A stretch of 64,000 bases of DNA from Lachnospiraceae bacterium (GCA_015056795.1 SVFO01000008.1:52575-116574), one strand, 5' to 3'; counted from the stretch's first letter, positions 51,473 to 60,861 are shown. The notes: generated by a model from the letters alone, not told the origin. Numbers and translations are program-made.

Positions 51473-52384
51473 ATGGAGCAGGTAAGGAATTATAAATCCG
51501 GATTTGTGACGCTGATCGGGCGTCCCAACGTAGGAAAATCGACGCTGATGAATCATTTGATCGGGCAGAAGATAGCGATCACCTCAAACAAGCCTCAGAC
51601 GACGAGAAATCGCATTCAGACAGTGCTGACGACGGAGGAAGGACAGATCGTGTTCTTGGATACGCCTGGCATTCATAAGGCAAAGAATAAGCTTGGTGAT
51701 TACATGGTAAACGTGGCGGAGAGAACACTGAATGAGGTTGACGTCATCTGCTGGCTGGTGGAGCCGACGAACTTTATCGGTGCAGGCGAGCGTCATATCA
51801 TAGAGCAGCTGCAAAAGACGAATACGCCTGTCATTCTCGTGATCAATAAGGTTGATACGGTAAAAAAGGAAGAGATCCTTTTGTTTATTGATACCTATCG
51901 TAAGGAGTATGATTTTGCGGAGATCGTGCCCGTATCGGCCTTAAAGGGAGTTAATACGGATGAGCTGATTAAATGTCTTTTTAAGTATCTTCCCTATGGA
52001 GATCCTTTCTATGATGAGGACACCGTAACGGATCAGCCAATGCGCCAGATTGTTGCAGAGCTCATTCGCGAGAAGGCATTAAGGAGCCTGGATGAAGAGA
52101 TTCCTCATGGAGTGGCCGTGACCATCGAAAGCATGAAGGAAAAAGGAAACATTTGCCACATTGAAGCGACCATCATTTGCGAGAAGGAATCTCACAAAGG
52201 CATTATCATCGGCAAGGGTGGTCAGATGTTGAAAAAGATCGGTTCAAAGGCTCGCCCTGAGATCGAGGACATGCTGGAAATGCAAGTAAACCTGCAGCTT
52301 TGGGTCAAGGTGAAGAAGGATTGGCGTGACAGCGACATCCTGATGAAGAACTTTGGATACAATCCCAAGGACGCAAAGCAGTAA
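51473..52384 (+). CDS. era: GTPase Era
   Basis: This 303-residue GTPase binds 16S rRNA near its 3' end and assists 30S assembly. The G domain shows GRPNVGKSTLMN (G1), DTPGIHKAKNKLG (G3) and NKVD (G4). The C-terminal KH domain contains IIIGKGGQMLKKIGSKAR. ATG 51473 has GGGGAGA 7 nt upstream and gives the normal length; the longer frame from 51404 adds a basic tail unlike the family. It heads an era-small ORF-recO group, the usual Firmicute order. Confidence 0.97.
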   Translation: MEQVRNYKSGFVTLIGRPNVGKSTLMNHLIGQKIAITSNKPQTTRNRIQTVLTTEEGQIVFLDTPGIHKAKNKLGDYMVNVAERTLNEVDVICWLVEPTNFIGAGERHIIEQLQKTNTPVILVINKVDTVKKEEILLFIDTYRKEYDFAEIVPVSALKGVNTDELIKCLFKYLPYGDPFYDEDTVTDQPMRQIVAELIREKALRSLDEEIPHGVAVTIESMKEKGNICHIEATIICEKESHKGIIIGKGGQMLKKIGSKARPEIEDMLEMQVNLQLWVKVKKDWRDSDILMKNFGYNPKDAKQ

Positions 52385-52444
52385 GAAATTGGATGCATAA
52401 GTTCTTTTGTATGTCAGATTCTAATGACATAGGAGGAACGAAGC

Positions 52445-52660
52445 ATGACAATGTGGGAAGAGGATCATGAGCGTGTAAGGCGTGCAGAAGCTTTTCATAA
52501 GGAGTATTTAAACGAAATTAGTGAGGAGCTTCGTCCCAATGACCGACCGCTGCGTCCCGAACGCAGCACCTCCCTGTCTGATTCTTGGGAGTGCTTTGCG
52601 GCATCGGGGAAAATTGGAGATTATCTCGAATTTGTTAGGCGGAGGGATCAGCGGAAATAG
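52445..52660 (+). CDS. Hypothetical protein between era and recO, 71 residues
   Basis: I cannot name a family with confidence. The protein is short, highly charged and probably helical (EEDHERVRRAEAFHKEYLNEI; GDYLEFVRRRDQRK). AGGAGG lies 9 nt before ATG 52445. Its position matches the small yqzL gene between era and recO in Bacillus, but YqzL is shorter and I see no clear similarity. It ends 52 nt before recO. Confidence 0.7.
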   Translation: MTMWEEDHERVRRAEAFHKEYLNEISEELRPNDRPLRPERSTSLSDSWECFAASGKIGDYLEFVRRRDQRK

Positions 52661-52712
52661 GAACGGCGCATGGTTATGGCGATCTAGAAAGTATTGCGAA
52701 GGAGAAGAGGGC

Positions 52713-53363
52713 ATGCAGGAGTTTTTGTTTGCCACGGGTATGGTATTAAAGCAGTCGCCCTCTGGGGAATATGACAGGCGGGTGACCATCCTGACGAAGG
52801 AAAGTGGAAAAATTGTTGCATTTGCAAGGGGAGCGAGAAGGCAAGGGAACAAGCTGGCGGCAGCCACAAATTCCTTTGCCTTTGGCACGTTTAAACTGTA
52901 TCAGGGCAGAGATGCTTATACACTAGCCGATGCGGAGATCAAAAACTATTTTGAAGGCTTGATGAGCGATTTCGAAGGAGCCTACTATGGTATGTATTTT
53001 GCGGAAATCGCAGATTTTTATTCCCGTGAAAATAATGATGAAAGGCAAATGCTGGGACTTATGTATCAGTCGCTGAAGGCACTTTCCGTGCCTGCCCTGT
53101 CAAGACCCTTAGTAAGGGTTATTTTTGAGTGCAAGGCCATGGCGGTCAATGGGGAGTTTCCGGGCATTCCGAGGGACAGGGAGCTTTCGGATTCTGCGGC
53201 ATATGCATTGGATTATATCGGGAAGAGCAGCTTGGAGAAGCTCTATACCTTTACGGTGACGGATGAGGTTTTAAAGGAATTACAGGCTGTTTCTGAGGAT
53301 TATTGTAAAAAATACTGGCATCATGAGTTCAAAAGTCTTGAAATTCTAAAAAGTCTCTGTTGA
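52713..53363 (+). CDS. recO: DNA repair protein RecO
   Basis: RecO loads RecA onto SSB-coated single-stranded DNA and anneals strands in the RecFOR pathway. The N-terminal OB fold is recognisable (FATGMVLKQSPSGEYDRRVTIL; GKIVAFARGARR), with a helical domain behind it. At 216 residues it is somewhat shorter than the usual 240-260 and lacks the Cys cluster of the zinc-binding RecO type. ATG 52713 begins the family N-terminus and has GAGGG close by; the earlier in-frame ATG at 52521 overlaps the small ORF. Confidence 0.9.
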   Translation: MQEFLFATGMVLKQSPSGEYDRRVTILTKESGKIVAFARGARRQGNKLAAATNSFAFGTFKLYQGRDAYTLADAEIKNYFEGLMSDFEGAYYGMYFAEIADFYSRENNDERQMLGLMYQSLKALSVPALSRPLVRVIFECKAMAVNGEFPGIPRDRELSDSAAYALDYIGKSSLEKLYTFTVTDEVLKELQAVSEDYCKKYWHHEFKSLEILKSLC

Positions 53364-53388
53364 AATTTCCCTTTGTTTTAGTTATAAT
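53360..53388 (+). promoter_or_regulatory. Promoter of the lipoprotein gene
   Basis: TTGAAA (53360-53365), 17-nt spacer, TATAAT (53383-53388). The -35 box overlaps the recO stop codon. Confidence 0.7.
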
Positions 53389-53430
53389 ATATTGAATTAA
53401 CGACATACATTGGCAGAAAGCTGGTTGAGG

Positions 53431-54057
53431 ATGAAGAAATTTGGAAGATGGATTGCCCGGCTGATTGCCATTTTAACCATGACGCTTGTTCTTGTCGGAT
53501 GTGGCGAGGATGAGGCGTGGAAAAAGTGGACGACGGAGCAAATGGCAATTGAAAAGGACGGTCAGGTCGTTTACTGCGTCGTTGACAGCTTTGAAAAGAA
53601 CTTCTACGATCTGGAAGAGCTGACGGGCATGGCAGTCAAAGAGGTTGCTCAGTTCAATGGGGCAAACAAGACGGGCGACACTACGCCTGCAACGATCTTA
53701 GAGGTCGCAAGACTTACGGAGGACGAGAATGCAGTTCGCGTTGCCTATCAGTTTGACAAGGGTAGCACGTGCGGAAGCTTTTTAGGTGTTCCGCTGTATT
53801 ACGAGACAGTAGAAGAGACCTTCGAACAAAAGCATGTATTTACGGGTACCGTTCTGTATGACAAAGAGGGAAGCATTACTTTAGATGAGCCGAACAAGGT
53901 AAAGCTTCGGACAAAGCATATTCTTGTCACTGATTTTAAGGGAGTGATTCATCTTCCCGAGGAAGCTTTGTATTATACGAATGGGGTGAAGCTCCTTTCG
54001 GACGGAATTGATACAACGGGTTGCGAGGACACTGTCATCGTGATCCTGAAAAAATAA
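53431..54057 (+). CDS. Putative lipoprotein of unknown function
   Basis: This 208-residue protein has a type II signal peptide, MKKFGRWIARLIAILTMTLV followed by LVGC, so Cys would be lipidated after cleavage. The mature part (about 185 residues) is beta-rich and unfamiliar, with paired cysteines (GSTCGSF, TTGCED). It would sit on the outer face of the membrane. ATG 53431 gives the proper signal peptide, but its ribosome binding site (GAGG) is directly adjacent, so TTG 53425 or 53410 could be used. glyS follows after 34 nt and may be cotranscribed. Confidence 0.75.
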   Translation: MKKFGRWIARLIAILTMTLVLVGCGEDEAWKKWTTEQMAIEKDGQVVYCVVDSFEKNFYDLEELTGMAVKEVAQFNGANKTGDTTPATILEVARLTEDENAVRVAYQFDKGSTCGSFLGVPLYYETVEETFEQKHVFTGTVLYDKEGSITLDEPNKVKLRTKHILVTDFKGVIHLPEEALYYTNGVKLLSDGIDTTGCEDTVIVILKK

Positions 54058-54091
54058 GGAAGCAAATATTTAAGAGAGAAGAGGAAAAATT

Positions 54092-55480
54092 ATGGAAAAG
54101 ACAATGGAAAAAATCGTTGCGTTGGCGAAGGCCAGAGGTTTTGTGTATCCCGGCTCCGAGATTTATGGCGGACTTGCGAATACATGGGATTATGGTAATC
54201 TTGGCGTAGAGCTGAAGAACAACGTAAAAAAGGCTTGGTGGCAGAAGTTCGTGCAGGAGAATCCTTACAACGTAGGCGTTGACTGTGCGATTTTGATGAA
54301 TCCCCAGACTTGGGTAGCCAGCGGTCATTTGGGAGGCTTTTCCGATCCTCTGATGGATTGTAAGGAATGTCATGAGCGTTTCCGCGCAGACAAGCTGATC
54401 GAGGATTACTGCGAGGAGAAGGGCATTGAGCTCTCGGAGAGCGTTGACGCATGGAGCCAGGAGAAGATGAAGAACTTCGTTGAGGAGAACAACATTCCCT
54501 GCCCTACCTGTGGCAAGCACAACTTCACCGACATTCGTCAGTTTAACCTGATGTTTAAGACCTTCCAGGGCGTTACCGAGGATGCAAAGAATACTGTTTA
54601 TCTTCGTCCCGAAACCGCTCAGGGTATTTTTGTAAACTTTAAGAACGTACAGAGAACCTCTCGTAAAAAGCTGCCCTTCGGTATTGGTCAGATTGGTAAG
54701 TCCTTCCGTAACGAGATTACGCCTGGTAACTTTACCTTCCGTACCAGAGAGTTTGAGCAGATGGAGCTGGAGTTCTTCTGCAAGCCTGGTACTGACATGG
54801 AGTGGTTCCAGTATTGGAGAGGCTTCTGCCGTGACTGGCTGTTCTCCCTTGGCATGAAGGAGGAAGAGATTCGTCTTCGTGATCATAGCCCTGAGGAGCT
54901 TTGCTTCTACAGCAAGGGTACGACTGACATTGAGTTCCTGTTCCCGTTCGGCTGGGGCGAGCTTTGGGGTATTGCGGACAGAACCGATTATGACTTGACG
55001 CAGCATGCAAATACCTCTGGCGAGGACATGACCTATTTTGATGATGAGACCAACGAGAAGTATATTCCTTATGTGGTTGAGCCTTCTCTTGGCGCAGACC
55101 GTGTAGTACTTGCCTTCCTTTGCGCGGCATATGATGAGGAGGAGCTTGAGGGCGGTGACATGAGAACCGTGCTTCATTTCCATCCCGCACTGGCACCCGT
55201 GAAGATTGGCGTGCTTCCTCTTTCCAAGAAGCTGAATGAGGGCGCTGAGAAGATCTACACGCAGCTTTGCAAGAAGTATAACTGCGAGTTTGATGACAGA
55301 GGCAATATCGGTAAGAGATATCGTCGTCAGGACGAGATCGGTACGCCGTTCTGCGTAACCTACGATTTCGATTCCGAGACCGATGGATGCGTAACCGTAA
55401 GATTCCGCGATTCCATGGAGCAGGAGCGTGTTGCCATCGCAGACTTGGATGCATATTTCGCAGAGAAGTTTACGTTCTAA
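54092..55480 (+). CDS. glyS: Glycyl-tRNA synthetase, single-chain (alpha2) type
   Basis: This 462-residue class II synthetase charges tRNA-Gly. It has an N-terminal [15 protein letters not shown], motif 2 ([19 protein letters not shown]) and motif 3 ([17 protein letters not shown]). A C-terminal anticodon-binding domain follows ([18 protein letters not shown] to the end). It is the eukaryote/archaeal-like dimer form, so no glyQ is needed. The segment [13 protein letters not shown] with CPTCGK suggests a zinc site. No T-box precedes it. GAGGAAAAATT lies before the ATG. Confidence 0.96.
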   Translation: MEKTMEKIVALAKARGFVYPGSEIYGGLANTWDYGNLGVELKNNVKKAWWQKFVQENPYNVGVDCAILMNPQTWVASGHLGGFSDPLMDCKECHERFRADKLIEDYCEEKGIELSESVDAWSQEKMKNFVEENNIPCPTCGKHNFTDIRQFNLMFKTFQGVTEDAKNTVYLRPETAQGIFVNFKNVQRTSRKKLPFGIGQIGKSFRNEITPGNFTFRTREFEQMELEFFCKPGTDMEWFQYWRGFCRDWLFSLGMKEEEIRLRDHSPEELCFYSKGTTDIEFLFPFGWGELWGIADRTDYDLTQHANTSGEDMTYFDDETNEKYIPYVVEPSLGADRVVLAFLCAAYDEEELEGGDMRTVLHFHPALAPVKIGVLPLSKKLNEGAEKIYTQLCKKYNCEFDDRGNIGKRYRRQDEIGTPFCVTYDFDSETDGCVTVRFRDSMEQERVAIADLDAYFAEKFTF

Positions 55481-55512
55481 GGGTTGCTGAAATAGAGGAT
55501 AAGGAATGACTC

Positions 55513-55577
55513 GGGGCTAGGATTGGGGTGTCTTTCTACTAACCATTTGACCTAGAAAGACACCCCAATCCTTCCCC
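55513..55577 (+). other. Long perfect hairpin after glyS
   Basis: A 19-bp perfect stem (55520-55538 with 55553-55571; left arm GGATTGGGGTGTCTTTCTA) has a 14-nt loop and is extended by GGGG/CCCC across a small internal loop. There is no T-run, so it is not a classical terminator. Confidence 0.85.
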
Positions 55578-55624
55578 TCGAGGTTATTGCAAACCATATT
55601 ATTAGCAAAATTAGTCAGCTAGGG

Positions 55625-55685
55625 CCCTTAGAACATGAACTTCTAAGGGTGTAAGATTTATTTGTCCAAGTCTGTGATGACTTGG
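55625..55685 (+). other. Two further hairpins in the glyS-alaS gap
   Basis: CCCTTAGAA / TTCTAAGGG (55625-55649, 9-bp perfect stem, 7-nt loop) and CCAAGTC / GACTTGG (55666-55685, 7-bp perfect stem, 6-nt loop). The whole 308-bp gap (55481-55788) has no T-box consensus and no clear promoter. The rest, 55686-55788, is A/G-rich leader. Confidence 0.7.
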
Positions 55686-55788
55686 AGATGAAGTGGGAAA
55701 AAAGTCTAGATAGAGTTTGGATAGAAATTAGAGTTGGAGAGAACTATAAAGATTTCGAAAAAGACGAGTTTAGGATGAGGTATGTGTT

Positions 55789-58440
55789 ATGAAAAAATTC
55801 ACGTCGACGGAGTTAAGGAAGGCTTGGAAGCAGTTTTATATTGAGAGAGGGCATAAGGACGTGGGAGCGGTATCGCTGGTGTCGGACGGTTCTACGGGCG
55901 TTATGTTTAACGTGGCAGGAATGCAGCCACTGATGCCGTATTTGTTGGGTGAGAAGCATCCCATGGGAACAAGGCTTTGCAACGTACAGGGATGTGTTAG
56001 AACCAACGACATTGACTCTGTTGGTGATAAGAGTCACGGCACGTTCTTCGAGATGATGGGAAGCTGGAGCCTTGGCGATTATTTCAAGAAGGAGCGTTGT
56101 CAGTGGAGCTATGAGCTGTTGACCGAGCTGTTTGGCTTTGATGCAGATCATCTTGCAGCAACCGTATTTGCGGGCGACGAGAATGCACCCAGAGATGAAG
56201 AGGGTGCTCAGTACCGTATCGCTTCTGGCTTTAAGAAGGAGAATATTTTTTATCTTCCTGCGGAGGACAACTGGTGGGGACTGGAGTATGGCCCCTGTGG
56301 TCCCGACAGTGAGATGTTCTATGTAAAGGATGATGTTCCTCCCTGTGGTCCCGACTGTAAGCCTGGATGTCACTGCGGAAAGTACACCGAGATCGGTAAC
56401 GACGTGTTCATGCAGTATGAGAAGCATCAGGATGGCCATCTGACTCCCCTGAAGCAGCAGAACGTGGATACTGGTTGGGGTCTGGAGCGTATTTTGGCAT
56501 TCTTAAATGGCGTGGATGACGTTTATAAGATCGATCTTCATGCACCTGCCATCAGCTATATTGAGCAGGCCAGCGGCATCAAGTATGATGCAGACGAGAA
56601 GCTGACGAGATCTATGAGAATTCTCGCAGATCATACTCGTACGGCAGTTATGCTGATCGGTGATGAGAAGAAGCTTCTTCCTTCGAATGCAGGTGCTGGT
56701 TACGTGCTCCGTCGATTAATCCGTCGTGCCGTAAGACATGCAAGGGCGCTTGGTCTTCAGAAGGAAAACATTTTAAAGGTTGCTGAGACCTATATCGGCG
56801 TTTATGCAGAGAGCTATCCTCTGCTGGTTAAGAATCAGGCATTTATTCTTTCTGAGCTTGGCAAGGAGATTGAGCGCTTCGAGGCAACGTTGGAAAATGG
56901 TTTGAAGGAATTTAAGAAGATTCTGGAGCAGAAGCAGGCAGAGAAGAGTGACAAGATCGATGGTAAGTCTGCATTCTATCTCTATGATACCTTTGGCTTC
57001 CCGATCGAGCTGACTGTTGAGCTTGCTGAGGAAGAGGGAGTTTCCGTGGATGAGGCAGGCTTTGCCGTAGCCATGGAGGAGCAAAAGCAGAAGGCTCGTG
57101 AAAATCAGAACTTCTCCGCAAAGCTATCTACGGATGCAAATCTGTTCGAGGACTTGGGCGAGAGCTTTACGACGGAATTTGTAGGGTATGACGTTACCAT
57201 GAATGATACTTTTGTCGCAGCACTGGCTTCTGACGGTGCGCGTAAGGATAGCCTTTCCGAAGGCGAGAGCGGAACCGTAGTTGTTCCCGTAACGGCATTC
57301 TATGCAACCATGGGTGGTCAGAAGGGTGACTTCGGCGTGATCCGTGGCGAGAACAGTGTATTTGAGGTGGAAGAGACCATCAAGCTTCCTGGCGGTAAGG
57401 TAGGTCACGTCGGAAAGGTTGTTTCTGGTAAGCTTTCCGTAAAGGATCACGTGCGCATGGAGGTTAATGAGGCAAACCGTGCAAGCACCTGTAAGAATCA
57501 TACGGCAACGCATCTTCTGCAGGCAGCATTGCAGCAGGTTCTTGGCAATCAGGTTCATCAGCAGGGCTCCTATCAGGATGGCGCTAGAACTAGATTTGAC
57601 TTTAGCTTTTCCCGTGCAATGACCGAGGAGGAAATTGCAAAGGTAGAAGAGATCGTAAACGCAAAGATTCTGGAAGACATTCCTGTATGTACGCAGGTTA
57701 TGAACATTGAAGAGGCAAAGAAGAGCGGTGCCATGGCTCTGTTTGGTGAAAAGTATGGCGAGACCGTTCGCGTGGTATCCGTTGGCGAATTCTCCAAAGA
57801 GTTCTGTGGCGGTACTCACGTTAAGAGAACTGGTGACATCGCATCCTTCAAGATCCTTTCCGAGAGCGGTATCGCTGCAGGCGTACGTAGAATCGAGGGT
57901 CTGACCTCTGCTAACGTTATTGAGTATTATAAGGCTATGGAAGAAACCTTAAAGCTTGCTGCGGCAGCTGCAAAATCTACGACGGCGAACCTCGTGGAAA
58001 AGATTCAGCATCTGCAGGCTGAGGTGAAGGCACTTTCCTCTGAGAATGAGTCCCTGAAGTCCAAGCTGGCTAAGAATTCCTTGGGCGACGTGATGAATCA
58101 GGTAAAGGAAGTCAAGGGAATGAAGCTCCTTGCAACTAGCGTTGCCGGCGCTTCAATGAATGGACTTCGTGATCTTGGCGATCAGTTGAAGGAAAAGCTG
58201 GGAGAGGGCGTGATCGTTCTTCTTTCCGATGCAGACGGCAAGGTGAACATGATTGCCATGGCTACGGACGGCGCAGTTAAGGCTGGTGCACATGCTGGAA
58301 ACCTGATCAAGGGCATTGCAGCATTGGTTGGCGGTGGCGGCGGCGGACGCCCGAACATGGCACAGGCAGGCGGTAAGAATCCTGCTGGAATCCCTGCTGC
58401 AATTGCAGAGGCTGCTAAGGTGCTGGAAGGTCAGTTATAG
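55789..58440 (+). CDS. alaS: Alanyl-tRNA synthetase
   Basis: This 883-residue class II enzyme has the full domain set. The catalytic core is MFNVAGMQPLMPYLLGEKHP with NAGAGYVLRRLIRRAVRHA. The editing domain metal site appears in CKNHTATHLLQAAL and FCGGTHVKRTGD. A C-Ala oligomerisation domain with a Gly-rich VGGGGGGRPNMAQAGGKNP follows. A Cys-rich insertion (PPCGPDCKPGCHCGKY) lies near residue 190, as in many Clostridia. It is separated from glyS by structured DNA. Confidence 0.97.
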   Translation: MKKFTSTELRKAWKQFYIERGHKDVGAVSLVSDGSTGVMFNVAGMQPLMPYLLGEKHPMGTRLCNVQGCVRTNDIDSVGDKSHGTFFEMMGSWSLGDYFKKERCQWSYELLTELFGFDADHLAATVFAGDENAPRDEEGAQYRIASGFKKENIFYLPAEDNWWGLEYGPCGPDSEMFYVKDDVPPCGPDCKPGCHCGKYTEIGNDVFMQYEKHQDGHLTPLKQQNVDTGWGLERILAFLNGVDDVYKIDLHAPAISYIEQASGIKYDADEKLTRSMRILADHTRTAVMLIGDEKKLLPSNAGAGYVLRRLIRRAVRHARALGLQKENILKVAETYIGVYAESYPLLVKNQAFILSELGKEIERFEATLENGLKEFKKILEQKQAEKSDKIDGKSAFYLYDTFGFPIELTVELAEEEGVSVDEAGFAVAMEEQKQKARENQNFSAKLSTDANLFEDLGESFTTEFVGYDVTMNDTFVAALASDGARKDSLSEGESGTVVVPVTAFYATMGGQKGDFGVIRGENSVFEVEETIKLPGGKVGHVGKVVSGKLSVKDHVRMEVNEANRASTCKNHTATHLLQAALQQVLGNQVHQQGSYQDGARTRFDFSFSRAMTEEEIAKVEEIVNAKILEDIPVCTQVMNIEEAKKSGAMALFGEKYGETVRVVSVGEFSKEFCGGTHVKRTGDIASFKILSESGIAAGVRRIEGLTSANVIEYYKAMEETLKLAAAAAKSTTANLVEKIQHLQAEVKALSSENESLKSKLAKNSLGDVMNQVKEVKGMKLLATSVAGASMNGLRDLGDQLKEKLGEGVIVLLSDADGKVNMIAMATDGAVKAGAHAGNLIKGIAALVGGGGGGRPNMAQAGGKNPAGIPAAIAEAAKVLEGQL

Positions 58441-58504
58441 TTGATCAAAAAATGTATTCATAAAAGTCATCGTTATGCTTGGTTTTGAATCGTTAAAAAA
58501 ATAG

Positions 58505-58532
58505 TTGACGAATGGAATTTTTATGATATAAT
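58505..58532 (+). promoter_or_regulatory. Promoter of rpsU
   Basis: TTGACG (58505-58510), 16-nt spacer, extended -10 TGaTATAAT (58524-58532). The leader to the ATG is about 80 nt. Confidence 0.8.
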
Positions 58533-58620
58533 GTCATTAGTGTGCGTGATAAGCGCCACAAAAAAATAACCCAATCAGTCAGAAATGCTAGCGGGACTGA
58601 AGGGAGGGTCGGGTGTAAAC

Positions 58621-58797
58621 ATGTCAAATGTAATCGTAAAAGAAAACGAGACTTTAGACAGTGCTTTGCGTCGCTTCAAGAGAAGCTGTGCAAAGGCTGG
58701 TATTCAGCAGGAGATTCGTAAGCGTGAGCATTACGAAAAGCCTAGCGTGAAGCGTAAGAAGAAGTCTGAGGCTGCTAGAAAGCGCAAATATAACTAA
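58621..58797 (+). CDS. rpsU: 30S ribosomal protein S21
   Basis: This 58-residue basic protein has the S21 signature [20 protein letters not shown] and a Lys/Arg-rich C-terminus ([15 protein letters not shown]). S21 is a small-subunit protein at the mRNA exit platform near the anti-Shine-Dalgarno. ATG 58621 follows GGGAGGG at about 12 nt. It is monocistronic, with its own extended -10 promoter and a strong terminator. Confidence 0.97.
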   Translation: MSNVIVKENETLDSALRRFKRSCAKAGIQQEIRKREHYEKPSVKRKKKSEAARKRKYN

Positions 58798-58802
58798 AAA
58801 AT

Positions 58803-58836
58803 AAATCCCCAGCCGAGCATTCGACTGGGGATTTTG
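58803..58836 (+). terminator. Terminator of rpsU
   Basis: AAATCCCCAG / CTGGGGATTT with inner CGA/TCG pairs forms a strong stem followed by TTTTG. Confidence 0.92.
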
Positions 58837-58873
58837 ATTCAGGGAGTTTTACTTTTTGATTCAGGGAGTTTTA
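58832..58873 (+). repeat. 20-bp direct repeat upstream of the CmpB-like gene
   Basis: TTTTGATTCAGGGAGTTTTA occurs exactly at 58832-58851 and again at 58854-58873 (22-bp period, two helical turns). It may be a slippage duplication or a tandem binding site. Confidence 0.7.
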
Positions 58874-58902
58874 ATTCAAGGTTTTACTAAAGGGGTTTGT
58901 AT

Positions 58903-59604
58903 ATGATGTGGATAGAAGCAATTAAATCATTGGATGCCTATCATTTTTTTGCACTCTTTGCCATTTACAGTATGGTTGGTTGGCTGATTGAGTCGATTTA
59001 CATGTCCATCTGTAACCGCAAGGTGACGAACAGAGGGTTTGCAAAAGGACCGTTTTGTCCCATCTATGGCGTCGGTTGTATTGGAGCCTATATCTTATTT
59101 TCTCCCTTCAAGGGACGCTATTGGATTATTTATATTTTAGGCTGTGTCACCGCGACAATCTTTGAATTTGTAGTCGGCAAGGCCATGATTAAGTACATGG
59201 GAGAGCTTTGGTGGGATTATAAGGATAAGCCATTTAATTACCAAGGAATCATTTGTCTGGAGAGTACGCTGGCATGGGGTATTTACGCACTGGTTGTCGT
59301 GCATATCCTACATGGCACCGTGATCAATCTGGTAGATCATCTAGATAAGCGTCTTGGGGTAATTATCCTAGTTGTCCTTTATTTCCTTGTATTTATCGAT
59401 TATATGGTGCAGATCAGCCAGATCTTTGGATGGCCGAAGGTGCTTGGAGGTCAGGGACTGAAGGAGACGCCTGACATCAGCAGGGCAAATCGTGTGAACC
59501 ATCCGGAAGGATCCAAGCCACTTACGATTATGAAGGCGGCTGCTAAAAAGGAACAGGAAGTACAAAAAGAAAAACACCAAGAAGAAAAGGACGATCAGCA
59601 GTAG
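58903..59604 (+). CDS. CmpB-like (putative ABC transporter permease type) membrane protein
   Basis: This 233-residue protein has about five hydrophobic segments and the family pattern FAIYSMVGWLIESIYMSI near the N-terminus. NRGFAKGPFCPIYGVGCIG and ELWWDYKDKPFNYQGIICLE follow. These blocks are typical of the family labelled putative ABC-transporter type IV or CmpB; no ATPase partner is present and the function is uncertain. The last 35 residues are a charged Lys/Glu tail. ATG 58903 has AAGGGG 8 nt upstream; TTG 58897 and ATG 58906 are alternatives. Confidence 0.85.
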   Translation: MMWIEAIKSLDAYHFFALFAIYSMVGWLIESIYMSICNRKVTNRGFAKGPFCPIYGVGCIGAYILFSPFKGRYWIIYILGCVTATIFEFVVGKAMIKYMGELWWDYKDKPFNYQGIICLESTLAWGIYALVVVHILHGTVINLVDHLDKRLGVIILVVLYFLVFIDYMVQISQIFGWPKVLGGQGLKETPDISRANRVNHPEGSKPLTIMKAAAKKEQEVQKEKHQEEKDDQQ

Positions 59605-59611
59605 GGTTGTT

Positions 59612-59668
59612 CTAATAAGGGCCATGCCTTCATATTCTGTAATAAGCAGAATTGGGGGTGTGGCTTTT
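59612..59668 (+). terminator. Weak terminator overlapping the carboxypeptidase leader
   Basis: GGCCATGCC and GGGGTGTGGC pair imperfectly around a roughly 30-nt loop and are followed by TTTTTT (59664-59670). It lies directly before the TTG start of the next gene. Confidence 0.5.
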
Positions 59669-60856
59669 TTGCACGGTATAAAATTAAGTTTTCAGAAGGT
59701 TTTGTTGTTTCTCATAACGTTTTGTATGATTTTTGCGGAGTGTCTAAGTATTCCGCTTAAGGCTAGGGCACAGGTGGAGCTGCAGTCGCCCTCCGTCATT
59801 TTAATGGAGCGATCGACGGGGAAGGTGATTTATGAGAAAAATGCGGATGAGAGAAGAAGTCCTGCAAGCATTACAAAGATCATGACTCTGTTGATCACCT
59901 TGGAAGCGGTGCAGGCGGGGAAGGCAGACTTACAAGAAGAGGTGCTGGTAAGTGAGCATGCGGCATCCATGGGCGGTTCTCAGGTATATTTGGCGCAGGG
60001 AGAGGTACAGACGTTAGATACCATGTTGAAATGCATCGCCGTGGCTTCTGGTAATGATGCGAGTGTTGCCGTGGCAGAGCATATTGCGGGAAGCGAGGAA
60101 GCCTTTGTCAAAATGATGAATGACAAGGCACAGACGCTAGGAATGACTGGAACACATTTTGTGGATTGCTGTGGCTTATCCGATTCTGATGATCATTATG
60201 TCACGGCGCGAGACGTTGCCATCATGTCGCGGGAGCTGACGACGCAATGCCCCGAGATCTTTCATTACAGTAAGATCTGGATGGAGGATTTTACGCATGT
60301 GACGAGACAGGGAAGCAATACCTTTACGCTCTGCAGCACGAATAAGCTACTGAAACGATATCCCTATTGTACGGGGCTGAAGACTGGTTCCACGCAGAAG
60401 GCGAAGTATTGTATTTCCGCGACGGCTTCAAGGGATGGAATTGATTTGATTGCCGTGGTGATGGGAGCGCCAGATCCAAAGATACGGTTTTCGGAGGCAC
60501 AGACGCTTTTGACCTATGGCTATGGAATTTGTAAGCTATATAAGGATGAGGAGCCGCTGGAGCTTCCTAAACTGGTCGTACGGAATGCCCTGGAACAGGA
60601 AGTGGAAATTACTCCTGACGGAACCTTTTCCTATCTTGACATTGAAAACCTTCCCTTTGACGAGATTGAGAGAAGTTTGGAGTTGCCTGAGGAGGCGCAG
60701 GCACCCATTCATGCGGGTGACATTGCTGGATATGCTGTTTATACCTTACATGGCGCGGAGCTAGGCAGGCTTCCGATCCTTTATCAGACGGACATAGAAG
60801 AGGCTGGATTTGGCGATTACCTAATCTATGCATTGAAAGCTCTATTGTTTTCCTAA
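59669..60856 (+). CDS. D-alanyl-D-alanine carboxypeptidase (DacF-like, S11)
   Basis: This 395-residue penicillin-binding protein trims the terminal D-Ala of peptidoglycan stem peptides. Active-site motifs are SITK (RSPASITKIMT), SGN (AVASGNDASVA) and KTG (TGLKTGSTQKA). A signal peptide (KVLLFLITFCMIFAECL, ending at KARAQ) starts the protein, and a C-terminal beta domain is present. I prefer TTG 59669 because GGGGGTG (59654-59660, full pairing with one G-U) lies 8 nt upstream and gives a normal signal peptide. The ATG at 59624 sits in the terminator arm with poor spacing. Confidence 0.93.
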   Translation: MHGIKLSFQKVLLFLITFCMIFAECLSIPLKARAQVELQSPSVILMERSTGKVIYEKNADERRSPASITKIMTLLITLEAVQAGKADLQEEVLVSEHAASMGGSQVYLAQGEVQTLDTMLKCIAVASGNDASVAVAEHIAGSEEAFVKMMNDKAQTLGMTGTHFVDCCGLSDSDDHYVTARDVAIMSRELTTQCPEIFHYSKIWMEDFTHVTRQGSNTFTLCSTNKLLKRYPYCTGLKTGSTQKAKYCISATASRDGIDLIAVVMGAPDPKIRFSEAQTLLTYGYGICKLYKDEEPLELPKLVVRNALEQEVEITPDGTFSYLDIENLPFDEIERSLELPEEAQAPIHAGDIAGYAVYTLHGAELGRLPILYQTDIEEAGFGDYLIYALKALLFS

Positions 60857-60861
60857 AGCTT

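Noticed and set aside
54035-55183. 382-residue antisense open frame over glyS
   Set aside because: The sense strand encodes an intact glycyl-tRNA synthetase. The antisense frame lacks a start site signal or any recognisable domain.
55481-55788. T-box riboswitch before alaS
   Set aside because: The AGGGTGGNACCGCG consensus is absent and the stems do not match Stem I or antiterminator layout.
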